A stretch of DNA of 64,000 nt, taken from NCBI GenBank assembly GCA_049889395.1, contig JBMHDM010000015.1:1-64000 (forward strand), given 5' to 3'. Below the pieces are notes generated by a model. That model was not told the origin of the DNA. It saw only the letters and a program-made list of their open reading frames with translations, and did no database searches. The DNA comes from UBA3537 sp049889395 (lineage in GTDB: Bacteria; Bacteroidota; Bacteroidia; Flavobacteriales; Flavobacteriaceae). The position numbers were made by a program, and so were the translations under genes. Position 1 is the stretch's first letter, and the number at the start of each line of letters is the position of its first letter. Positions 34,486 to 43,060 of the stretch are shown here, one piece after another.

Positions 34486-35586
34486 ATGACGTATTTTAAG
34501 TCCTTGTTAACTATCTTTCTAAGCCTCATTATACTAGCCTGTAACAATGAGGAAATTGGATCATCAACAGAAATTAACTCTGACAATGCCTTGGTTCTCA
34601 ATGCCATGGAAGAGCTAATGGAACAATATGACAACTTTGGCAACTTGGAAAATTCTGAAAATCCTACTGGAAATATAACCTTGGATTTTTGTTTTGACTT
34701 CATTTATCCAATCAACTTTGAACTCAATAACGGCTCCGAAATTAGTGTAAACAACATCGATGAACTTATTGAAATTTTGTTTAACTCTAATGAGGAATTA
34801 TATGTCAATAACATTATCTACCCTTTTGACGTTGAAATCTTCAACAATGAAACAAACAGCTTCGAGATCATCACCATTGAAAACGACGAAAGTTTTGAAA
34901 TACTACTTCTAGATTGTGATTTTGACGGTGATGAATATGCCTGTACTGAAGAATTTGATCCGGTTTGTGTTGAAATCACGGGTCACGACAATGAGATTTA
35001 TATCATTGCATACCCTAATTCTTGTTGGGCAGAGTTAGACGGTTTCAACGCTGATGACTTTCTTGACGACTGTGACTATGAAGGTCATTGGGAGCCCGAA
35101 GACGGCGATGGAGGTTTCGCCGGCGACTTTTTCGGGTTCGATTTGCCATGTGGCGAATTGGTGTTTCCAATTTCCGTTGTAACGCCTAACGGTGATGTTA
35201 TTAGCGTTGATAATTATGAGTCTCTCATTCAAGTATTGGAATCTTGGTATGACGAAAACCCCAACACAGATGACGAATTTGAACTAATCTTCCCGCTTAT
35301 TATAGAATTTGAAAATGAAACTGTCGAAATAACATCATATGAAATGCTCGAGGAAGTTTTGGAAGAGTTTTGTGACGAGGATTGGGATGATGAAGACGAC
35401 GATGAGGACGACGATGAGGATGACGATGAGGAGGAGTGCGAGTCGTGTTCAGACGAAGAAAATATTGTTTGTGTTCAATATACTGATCCTCACAATCCAA
35501 ACGATATCATTGTTGAAGCATTCTTAAACCCGTGTTATGCGGCTTGCGCTGGATTTAGCGAAGATGATTTTGTTGATTGCGAATAA
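34486..35586 (+). CDS. very acidic surface lipoprotein with two Kazal-like segments
   Basis: This 366-residue protein has a signal ending IILAC followed by NNEEIGSS, suggesting export to the cell surface. It appears built of two related halves. Each has a hydrophobic ISVNN/ISVDN..ESLI-type strand region and ends in a cysteine cluster: CTEEFDPVC ... YPNSCWAELDGF, and CSDEENIVC ... FLNPCYAACAGF. The spacing recalls Kazal-type inhibitor domains (CxxxxDPVCG..Y.N.C.A), with an altered loop. A tandem EDDD tract (35392-35427) adds strong acidity. The activity could be protease inhibition or cation binding. Confidence 0.55.
   Translation: MTYFKSLLTIFLSLIILACNNEEIGSSTEINSDNALVLNAMEELMEQYDNFGNLENSENPTGNITLDFCFDFIYPINFELNNGSEISVNNIDELIEILFNSNEELYVNNIIYPFDVEIFNNETNSFEIITIENDESFEILLLDCDFDGDEYACTEEFDPVCVEITGHDNEIYIIAYPNSCWAELDGFNADDFLDDCDYEGHWEPEDGDGGFAGDFFGFDLPCGELVFPISVVTPNGDVISVDNYESLIQVLESWYDENPNTDDEFELIFPLIIEFENETVEITSYEMLEEVLEEFCDEDWDDEDDDEDDDEDDDEEECESCSDEENIVCVQYTDPHNPNDIIVEAFLNPCYAACAGFSEDDFVDCE
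35392..35427 (+). repeat. three 12-bp tandem units coding EDDD
   Basis: Units GAAGACGACGAT, GAGGACGACGAT and GAGGATGACGAT stand head to tail in frame within the acidic lipoprotein gene, followed by further GAG codons. Such slippage-prone tracts can change length between strains. Confidence 0.75.
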
Positions 35587-35608
35587 AAAAATGTTATTTA
35601 ATCAAAAA

Positions 35609-37075
35609 CTAAATTCTAGGTAAGTCATTCTCATCTTTCAGAGGAAGATCTGAACGCCCCATAAGAAAAGTATCTACATGATGGGCTGCTTGTCTGCCCT
35701 CAGAAATAGCCCAAACAATCAAGGACTGACCTCTCCGAATATCACCTGCTGCAAAAACACCAGGAATATTTGTTTTAAAATCTTTTGTAGAGGCTTTTAT
35801 ATTAGTTCTAAAATCTGTTTCGAGTTGCAAGTCCTCAACAATTGAGGTACCTGGACCAGTAAAGCCCAAGGCCAAAAGAGCTAATTCACAAGGCCATGTT
35901 TTTTCGGAGTTAGGAAGCTCTTTTAGTTCAGGTCGTTGACCCTCTTTAAATATCCACTCTACTTCACAAGTAATTAAGCCTGTTAAATTACCATCCTCGT
36001 CACCAATAAATTCTTTCGTTGATATACTCCAAAAACGCTCAACCCCTTCTTCGTGAGAAGAACTTGACTTGAGTTTCATGGGCCAAAATGGCCAAGGTTG
36101 GTTGGCTGGACGGCCCTTTGTTGGTTTACTTAAAATTTCAAAATTTGTAACCGATTTAGCACCATGTCGATTTGATGTTCCAATACAGTCTGAACCTGTA
36201 TCTCCCCCACCAATGACAATCACATTTTTATGTTGAGCAGAAATAATCTCTTCGAAAGACTTCAGCCCATCTATATATTCATTATTTAATTTCAAAAAGT
36301 CCATAGCTTGAACTACACCCTTGAGTTGAGCCCCTTTAATAGGAAGTGAGCGACGAGCTGCTGCCCCACCACAAAGCAATAAAGCATCAAATTCACGTCT
36401 CAAACTCTTTAATGAAACATCAACTCCGACATTTGTATTGGTTTTAAAAACAATACCTTCTTCTTCTAAGATTGTGATTCGTCTGTCTATAATATGTTTT
36501 TCTAATTTGAAGTCAGGGATTCCGTACCGCAAAAGACCACCTATTTTTGAATCTCTCTCAAAAACTGTCACGTTGTGTCCGGCTCTATTGAGTTGTTGTG
36601 CAGCTGCCAATCCAGAGGGGCCAGACCCAACAACTGCTATAGTTTTTCCAGTCCTGGTGGTAGGTTTCTGCGCTTTTATCCATCCTTTGTCAAAAGCTGT
36701 TTCGACAATATTTTTTTCAATATTTTCTATCGAGACAGGATCTTCATTAATTCCCAACACACAGGCCTGCTCACAAGGTGCTGGACACAAACGCCCAGTG
36801 AATTCTGGAAAATTGTTTGTGGAATGTAAAATTTTTGCAGCGTTTTCCCAGTTTCCACGATAAACTTGGTCATTAAAATCGGGTATTAAGTTCCCCAATG
36901 GACAACCACTGTGGCAAAACGGAATACCACAATCCATGCAGCGTGCACCTTGATTTTTTAGCTCCTTCTCTTTTAAAGGAATGGTAAATTCTTTGTAATT
37001 TTTTAAACGTTGGTCAACGGCATCATATGATTCATCGACACGCTTAAATTCCATAAACCCTGTGATTTTTCCCAT
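35609..37075 (-). CDS. gltD: glutamate synthase small subunit
   Basis: This 488-residue subunit feeds electrons from NADPH to GltB for making glutamate from glutamine and 2-oxoglutarate. The N-terminal iron-sulfur region is visible (MDCGIPFCHSGCPLGNLIPD and LCPAPCEQACV). An FAD-binding Rossmann motif (VVGSGPSGLAAAQQLNRAGH), an NADPH motif (VIVIGGGDTGSDCIGTS) and the closing GVFAAGDIRRGQSLIVWAI complete it. It starts 4 bp after gltB and is the second gene of the operon. Confidence 0.96.
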   Translation of the reverse strand: MGKITGFMEFKRVDESYDAVDQRLKNYKEFTIPLKEKELKNQGARCMDCGIPFCHSGCPLGNLIPDFNDQVYRGNWENAAKILHSTNNFPEFTGRLCPAPCEQACVLGINEDPVSIENIEKNIVETAFDKGWIKAQKPTTRTGKTIAVVGSGPSGLAAAQQLNRAGHNVTVFERDSKIGGLLRYGIPDFKLEKHIIDRRITILEEEGIVFKTNTNVGVDVSLKSLRREFDALLLCGGAAARRSLPIKGAQLKGVVQAMDFLKLNNEYIDGLKSFEEIISAQHKNVIVIGGGDTGSDCIGTSNRHGAKSVTNFEILSKPTKGRPANQPWPFWPMKLKSSSSHEEGVERFWSISTKEFIGDEDGNLTGLITCEVEWIFKEGQRPELKELPNSEKTWPCELALLALGFTGPGTSIVEDLQLETDFRTNIKASTKDFKTNIPGVFAAGDIRRGQSLIVWAISEGRQAAHHVDTFLMGRSDLPLKDENDLPRI

Positions 37076-37079
37076 ATTA

Positions 37080-40000
37080 TTAATTGTTTACTAGGTTTTC
37101 TTTTTCTAATCGTATTAGTGCTTGTTTGTACTCTTCTGGGAGGACTCTAATAAATTGTTGGTGTGAAGATTCCCATTGCTCCAGTAATCGTTGTGCTAAA
37201 GGACTCAACGTGGTATTGTAGTGATCTTCTATGAGTTGTTTTAGTTCATCAATATGAGCTTGTTCAGAAAGTGGGTCAAGGTTAAGGCCTTCTGAATTGC
37301 AACGCATTTTAAATGTTTTATTTGGATCATAAACGTAAGCGATACCACCGCTCATACCTGCACCGAAATTTCGGCCAACATTTCCTAAAATAACGGCTAC
37401 ACCACCAGTCATGTATTCACAACCATGATCACCAATACCTTCAACTACTGCTTTTGCACCAGAATTTCGGACACAAAATCGCTCTCCAGCAATCCCATTA
37501 ATGTAAACTTCCCCAGAGGTAGCACCATAGAGTGCTACATTACCAACAATGATGTTTTCTTCCGGAACAATCGTAGCCTCGTCTGGTACGCGAATGGATA
37601 ATTTTGCACCCGATAATCCTTTACCCAGATAATCATTTGTAGTTCCAATTACATTTAAGGTAAGGCCTTTAGTAGCAAATGCACCAAAGCTTTGACCAGC
37701 GGCTCCAGTAAAGTTGATTTTTAGTGTATTTTCTGGAAGTCCTTGAGCGCCATAAATTTTTGAAATCTCATTACTCAAAATAGCTCCTACAGCTCTATTT
37801 TCATTATTTATTTTAAAATCCAATACCGTTGGCTCTTTTCTGAATAATGCGGGATGAGCTTTATCAATGATTGTAAAATCTAGAGCATTTTCCAATTGGT
37901 GATCTTGCGTTGTGGTGTTTCGCAAAGGAACCGATTGATCTACTTCAACTTTATGAAGAATTGGAGACAGATCAATGCCTCTAGATTTATAATGATCTAT
38001 AGCTTTATTTCGGTCTAATTTTTCAACCTTACCAACCATTTCGTCAACTGTTCTAAACCCAAGTTTAGCCATAATCTCTCTTAGTTCTTGGGCAACGAAA
38101 TACATAAAATTAACTACATGCTCTGGTTTCCCTTTGAATTTTTTTCGTAAATCTGGGTTTTGAGTAGCGATACCCACTGGACAGGTATTCAGATGGCAAG
38201 CTCTCATCATAACACATCCAGAGGCCACAAGCGGAGCAGTAGCAAATCCGAATTCCTCTGCACCTAACAAACAAGCTATGGCAACATCTCGACCCGTTTT
38301 GAGCTGTCCATCACATTCGACAACAATTCGACTTCTAAGATCGTTCATGACTAGGGTTTGTTGCGCTTCGGCTAGACCCAATTCCCATGGCAGTCCAGCG
38401 TGCTTTAAAGAAGTTAATGGAGAGGCTCCTGTACCCCCATCGTAGCCTGAAATTAAAACAACATCGGCTTTTGCTTTGGCAACACCCGCTGCAACAGTTC
38501 CAACTCCAACTTCAGAAACTAACTTAACATTAATTCGAGCATCACGATTGGCTGATTTAAGATCATATATCAATTGAGATAAATCTTCAATCGAATAAAT
38601 ATCGTGATGTGGGGGTGGTGAGATCAATCCCACATAGGGCGTGGAATTTCGAGTTTTGGCAATGTCGGGATTAACTTTTGGTCCGGGTAATTGGCCCCCT
38701 TCTCCAGGTTTAGCGCCTTGAGCCATTTTAATTTGAATTTCCTTGGCGTTGGTTAAGTAGTTCGATGTTACGCCAAATCGACCTGAAGCCACTTGCTTTA
38801 TGGCACTATTTTTCCAATCGCCATTAGCATCTTTATAAAACCGGTCTTGATCCTCGCCACCCTCTCCAGAGTTACTTTTACCTCCTATTCTGTTCATGGC
38901 TATGGCGAGATTTTCATGCGCTTCTTTACTAATTGAGCCATAAGACATCGCACCCGTTTTAAATCGCTTAACAATATTTGTCCAGGGTTCTACTTCTTCC
39001 AATGGAATGGGGTCATAATTGGCAAACTCAAATAACCCTCGGATAGTCATCAGTTGTTTAGACTGGTTGTTAATAATTTCTGAGTATTCTTTATACTTCT
39101 GGGGTTTATTTGTTCTTACGGAATCCTGTAATTTGGCGATAGATAGTGGATTAAAGAGATGATGTTCGCCATTTCTTCGCCAGCGATATTGTCCTCCAAT
39201 TTCCAAATCTAATTCGGCATTTATATCTTTTTTGAGGTATGTTTGATTGTAACGTTTAGAAATTTCTTTTTCAAGTTGATGTAGATCTACACCCTGAATC
39301 CTAGTCGCTGTGTTTGGGAAATATTTATCTACAACTTGGGTATTAATTCCAATACATTCGAACAATTGCGAGCCTCTATAGGAATTAAGTGTAGAAATTC
39401 CAATTTTGTTCATAACCTTTAAAATCCCTTTGCCAACAGCTTTATTGTAATTACTAATAGCTTTTTCGGTATCTGATTTCGGGTCTGTTCTTAAAACTTC
39501 ATCCTCTATAATTTCATTAACCATGTAGGGGTTAATGGCGCTAGCGCCATAACCAAATAACAATGCAAAATGATGAACCTCTCTTGGTTCAGCGGATTCG
39601 ATAATGATACTAATTTTAGAGCGTTTACCCAATTTTTGCAACCCACTGTTAACAAATGAACAAGCCAACAGTGCTGGGATTGGCGCCAATTCTTTAGAAA
39701 CATTTCTGTCTGAAAGGATTAAAATATTAGTTCCTTTGTCAACTTCAAAGGAAGCAAATTGTAAAAGCTTTTCTAAGGCCTCTTCTAAACCGTTATGACC
39801 TCTATTGACCGCATAAAGCATGGGAATTGAAGCTATTTTAAAATTGGGGTTGTCGAAACTCTTAATTTTATCTAAATCTTGTTTGGATATAACTGGGTTT
39901 TGAATTTTTAATTTTTTACAGTGAAATTCGTTTACATCAAAAATATTAAAATCACTTCCCAGTGTCAAACTGATATCTGTAATTAGCTCTTCACGAATTC

Positions 40001-41579
40001 CGTCGAGTGGTGGATTTGTTACTTGAGCAAATAACTGCTTGAAATAATTATAAATTAGCTGCGGTCGTTCAGATAACAACGCCAAAGGCGTGTCACTTCC
40101 CATGGATCCAATGGGTTCTTTACCCAAATTGGCCATTGGTAGAATGATTGTGTTGATGTCTTCTTGTGTGTAACCAAAAAGGACTTTTCTTTTCTTCAAA
40201 GTCTCTTGGTTTAAAAATACTGGACAATCGTTGTATGGGATTTGTTTTAAATAGACTAAATTTTCACCTAACCATTTCTGGTAGGGGTTTTTGCGAGCTA
40301 TTGACTCTTTGACTTCTTCGTCATTCACGATACGGCCTTGATTCATATCAACAAGAAACATTTTCCCTGGCTCTAATCGGCCGTGAAATTCCACATTTTC
40401 CGGTACGAGTTCAACGACTCCAATTTCAGAAGACATAATAACATAACCATCTTTGGTTACCGTATATCTGGAGGGTCTTAAACCGTTTCTATCCAATACC
40501 GCTCCAATGTAGTCTCCATCAGTAAAAGGAATTGATGCTGGACCATCCCAGGGTTCCATCAGACAAGAATTATATTCATAAAAGGCTTTTTTGGAGGCAG
40601 ACATTTCAGAATTCTTTTCCCAGGCCTCGGGAATCAACATCATCATGACTTCTGGTAGCGACCGACCTGTCATCAGTAACAATTCGACGACCATATCCAT
40701 GGAGGCAGAATCTGATTTTTGTGGCAAAACAACAGGGAAGATAGCTTTAATTTCCTCTCCAAACCATTCGCTTTCCAACAATGATTCTCTGGATAACATT
40801 CGAGAAATATTACCTCTCAAGGTGTTAATTTCACCGTTATGACACATGTATCGAAAAGGTTGTGCTAAATCCCATGTAGGAAAAGTATTAGTCGAAAAAC
40901 GCTGATGAACCAAAGCTAATCTTGTTACAAATAGAGGGTTTTTTAAATCCTTGTAGTATAATTTGATGTCCTCTGGAATGAGAAGACCTTTATATATTAT
41001 AATTTTAGTTGATAAGCTCGGTACATAAAAGAAGTTCGATTCGGAAATTTTGGATGAAAAAATCTCATGCTCCGTTTTTTTACGAGCAATGTACAATTTG
41101 AGATTAAATTCAAAATCAGTCTGTTCAATTGAAGACTTTCCGATAAAAATTTGTTTGACAAGCGGTTCTGTTTTGGCAGCAATATCGCCAAGAACAGTAG
41201 GGTCTACAGGGATTGATCTCCACCCCAGAACGGTTAATTCTTGATCTTTAACATGTTTTTCAAAGATAGTTTCACAATAGTCACGTTGGTTAATTTTCTT
41301 TGGAAGAAATACATTACCAACAGCATAATTTCCAAGCGCTGGTATGTCAAAATCACATTCACTTAAAAAAAGTTCATGCGGAATGTCGGTGAGAATTCCA
41401 GCACCGTCACCTGTTTTGCCATCAGCACTTACAGCCCCTCTATGCTCTAGTCGTTCTAAAATTTGCAACGCCTTATGAATTATATCATTTGACTTTTGAC
41501 CTTTGAGACTGCAAATAAAACCAGCACCACAATTGTCGTGCTCAAATTCAGGTAAATACATTCCTTGTTTCTTCAACAT
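37080..41579 (-). CDS. gltB: glutamate synthase large subunit
   Basis: This 1499-residue subunit has the usual full length. A class II glutamine amidotransferase domain begins near the N-terminus, with the catalytic cysteine in FEHDNCGAGFIC (Cys17, exposed after propeptide removal). The FMN-binding synthase part has GYDGGTGASPLTSLKHAGLP, and CHLNTCPVGIATQNPDLRKK lies at the iron-sulfur site. The C-terminal beta-helix region has the GxxGxG-type repeats (AVVEGIGDHGCEYMTGG). It is divergent from the porin at 42022 across a 442-bp region that contains a near-perfect palindrome. Confidence 0.96.
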   Translation of the reverse strand: MLKKQGMYLPEFEHDNCGAGFICSLKGQKSNDIIHKALQILERLEHRGAVSADGKTGDGAGILTDIPHELFLSECDFDIPALGNYAVGNVFLPKKINQRDYCETIFEKHVKDQELTVLGWRSIPVDPTVLGDIAAKTEPLVKQIFIGKSSIEQTDFEFNLKLYIARKKTEHEIFSSKISESNFFYVPSLSTKIIIYKGLLIPEDIKLYYKDLKNPLFVTRLALVHQRFSTNTFPTWDLAQPFRYMCHNGEINTLRGNISRMLSRESLLESEWFGEEIKAIFPVVLPQKSDSASMDMVVELLLMTGRSLPEVMMMLIPEAWEKNSEMSASKKAFYEYNSCLMEPWDGPASIPFTDGDYIGAVLDRNGLRPSRYTVTKDGYVIMSSEIGVVELVPENVEFHGRLEPGKMFLVDMNQGRIVNDEEVKESIARKNPYQKWLGENLVYLKQIPYNDCPVFLNQETLKKRKVLFGYTQEDINTIILPMANLGKEPIGSMGSDTPLALLSERPQLIYNYFKQLFAQVTNPPLDGIREELITDISLTLGSDFNIFDVNEFHCKKLKIQNPVISKQDLDKIKSFDNPNFKIASIPMLYAVNRGHNGLEEALEKLLQFASFEVDKGTNILILSDRNVSKELAPIPALLACSFVNSGLQKLGKRSKISIIIESAEPREVHHFALLFGYGASAINPYMVNEIIEDEVLRTDPKSDTEKAISNYNKAVGKGILKVMNKIGISTLNSYRGSQLFECIGINTQVVDKYFPNTATRIQGVDLHQLEKEISKRYNQTYLKKDINAELDLEIGGQYRWRRNGEHHLFNPLSIAKLQDSVRTNKPQKYKEYSEIINNQSKQLMTIRGLFEFANYDPIPLEEVEPWTNIVKRFKTGAMSYGSISKEAHENLAIAMNRIGGKSNSGEGGEDQDRFYKDANGDWKNSAIKQVASGRFGVTSNYLTNAKEIQIKMAQGAKPGEGGQLPGPKVNPDIAKTRNSTPYVGLISPPPHHDIYSIEDLSQLIYDLKSANRDARINVKLVSEVGVGTVAAGVAKAKADVVLISGYDGGTGASPLTSLKHAGLPWELGLAEAQQTLVMNDLRSRIVVECDGQLKTGRDVAIACLLGAEEFGFATAPLVASGCVMMRACHLNTCPVGIATQNPDLRKKFKGKPEHVVNFMYFVAQELREIMAKLGFRTVDEMVGKVEKLDRNKAIDHYKSRGIDLSPILHKVEVDQSVPLRNTTTQDHQLENALDFTIIDKAHPALFRKEPTVLDFKINNENRAVGAILSNEISKIYGAQGLPENTLKINFTGAAGQSFGAFATKGLTLNVIGTTNDYLGKGLSGAKLSIRVPDEATIVPEENIIVGNVALYGATSGEVYINGIAGERFCVRNSGAKAVVEGIGDHGCEYMTGGVAVILGNVGRNFGAGMSGGIAYVYDPNKTFKMRCNSEGLNLDPLSEQAHIDELKQLIEDHYNTTLSPLAQRLLEQWESSHQQFIRVLPEEYKQALIRLEKENLVNN

Positions 41580-41847
41580 AGCTGTAAATTTTGATTGTAA
41601 ATTTTGAATTGAAAGTGTAATATAAGTACTAAATTGATATTATGATGCAACTCCAAATGATTATTACGACATCCGTATTTTGGGTTCAATTAATTATTTT
41701 TTAAACATTTTTTCATTGAGATTTTTACCAATTTAATAATTGAAAAATCTTAAAATTTTCTAAAAGAAACTTAATCGAGACTTTCAAAAAAAATTTACAC
41801 ATTAAACATTAAAATTTTAAATAAAAAAAGCATACCCCCCTCAAAAC

Positions 41848-41870
41848 TTAAATATGAAATTCGTATTTAA
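41848..41870. promoter_or_regulatory. 23-bp near-perfect palindrome, operator candidate
   Basis: TTAAATATGAA and TTCGTATTTAA are inverted copies around a single A, matching at 10 of 11 positions. The shape fits a dimeric transcription factor site in the shared gltB/porin region. Confidence 0.45.
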
Positions 41871-41886
41871 ATTAAATTTATTTATG

Positions 41887-41915
41887 TACCCCTTTAAAAT
41901 TGGGGTATATTTTTT
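41887..41915. terminator. small hairpin with T tail upstream of the porin gene
   Basis: TACCCC (41887-41892) pairs with GGGGTA (41902-41907), followed by TATTTTTT. It could act as an attenuator or terminator in the leader. Confidence 0.4.
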
Positions 41916-41976
41916 ATAAATAGATAAAAATTAAATATAAACCCTATTATTTTAAGGGTTAAACATTTATTTAATA

Positions 41977-41984
41977 TAATTTTG
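41977..41984 (+). promoter_or_regulatory. candidate -7 promoter element for the porin gene
   Basis: TAATTTTG fits TAnnTTTG and lies 37 bp before the ATG at 42022. No TTTG was found at the expected -33 spacing. Confidence 0.4.
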
Positions 41985-42021
41985 ATGCAAAATCAAATAA
42001 CAACCATTTAACAAATTAATT

Positions 42022-42996
42022 ATGAAAAAGATTTTTACATTATTATTGGCCACAGCTTTTTTTGCAGGTTTTGCCCAAAATCAAGAGCCCACATTATCGC
42101 TCTCAGGAACTGTAGATGCATACTTCCAAACCAACTTAACATCACCTGACGATCTGGGAGATTCTTTTGGAACATCCTTTGCAAACGAGACAGGTTTTGC
42201 TTTAGGAATGGCAAATCTTGTTGCCGCTTATGATATGGAAAAAACAGGCGTCGTTGCCGATGTTGTTTTTGGCCCTCGAGGTGAATCTGCAGTTGGCGGA
42301 TACAACCTAAACCAATTGTATGCCTATTGGAATGTGACAGAGACTACAACTCTTACTATGGGGCGATTTAATACTTATTTAGGGTATGAAGTTATTTCAC
42401 CAGCTGGAAATTTCAACTACAGTACATCTTACATGTTCTCTAGCGGTCCCTTCTCAATGGTAGGACTCAAAGCAGATTTTGATCTTGGTAGCGATTTTAG
42501 TCTAATGCTGGCTTTCATGAACCCAACCGATGTCAACAACAACACTACAGGTGGATACGCTTTGGGTGCACAACTAGGATATGCCGGACAGTTCTTAAAT
42601 CTGTATTATGACAATGACGAAGTTTTAGGATTTGAAATTGACTACACTGGCGGATTTGACCTTTCAGAAGAATTATTCTTAGGGATTAATGCTGCCTACC
42701 AAGTTAGTGATGATGCAGGTTTTTACGGGGCTGCACTTTACCCACAATACACTTTTTCTGACAGCTTGTCCATTGGATTACGTGGCGAACTTTTTGGATA
42801 CCACGAGAAGGATGAAGAGGACCTACCAAGCGTATTCTCAACAACACTTACTGGTAGCTACACCTTAGAAAATTTGACTATCAAACCCGAAATTAGACTA
42901 GACGCCTGGAGCGAAGCCGAACCATATTTCGACAATGATGGAGTGGATACAGATTCTTTAGCAGCATTCACAATAGCCGCTATCTATACTTTCTAA
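42022..42996 (+). CDS. outer-membrane beta-barrel porin (OmpL-like bbp2 type)
   Basis: This 324-residue protein has a signal peptide (MKKIFTLLLATAFFAGFAQ). The mature part opens TLSLSGTVDAYFQTNLT and is built of amphipathic strands, with NQLYAYWNVTETTTLTMGRF and a terminal strand LAAFTIAAIYTF ending in phenylalanine. These fit the bbp2 barrel family. The divergent glutamate synthase operon suggests uptake of a nitrogen-related solute, but the substrate cannot be read. A strong terminator follows. Confidence 0.8.
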   Translation: MKKIFTLLLATAFFAGFAQNQEPTLSLSGTVDAYFQTNLTSPDDLGDSFGTSFANETGFALGMANLVAAYDMEKTGVVADVVFGPRGESAVGGYNLNQLYAYWNVTETTTLTMGRFNTYLGYEVISPAGNFNYSTSYMFSSGPFSMVGLKADFDLGSDFSLMLAFMNPTDVNNNTTGGYALGAQLGYAGQFLNLYYDNDEVLGFEIDYTGGFDLSEELFLGINAAYQVSDDAGFYGAALYPQYTFSDSLSIGLRGELFGYHEKDEEDLPSVFSTTLTGSYTLENLTIKPEIRLDAWSEAEPYFDNDGVDTDSLAAFTIAAIYTF

Positions 42997-43020
42997 ATAT
43001 AATTTTTGTTTGTGATTAGT

Positions 43021-43060
43021 AAAAAAGCCCAAAGGAATTACTTCCAATGGGCTTTTTTTT
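43021..43060. terminator. bidirectional hairpin terminator between porin and ppc
   Basis: AAAAAAGCCCA pairs with TGGGCTTTTTTTT, with an inner GGAA/TTCC stem. A and T runs on the two sides suit both convergent genes, and it overlaps the ppc stop codon (43059-43061). Confidence 0.85.

Larger units (their letters stand above)
41580..42021. other. 442-bp divergent regulatory region between gltB and porin gene
   Basis: This very AT-rich region holds a 23-bp near-perfect palindrome at 41848-41870, a hairpin with T tail at 41887-41915, a small AACCCT/AGGGTT hairpin at 41940-41960 and a -7 element at 41977. No ORF was seen. Both genes have long leaders, so control by nitrogen status is plausible but not shown. 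Confidence 0.5.

Noticed and set aside
35380..35440. Acidic-tract repeats as a CRISPR or minisatellite array
   Set aside because: Units are 12 bp, in frame, code for EDDD and have no spacers; they are part of the lipoprotein gene.
38000..41244. Several short plus-strand ORFs within gltB
   Set aside because: They are antisense shadows of the intact gltB coding sequence.
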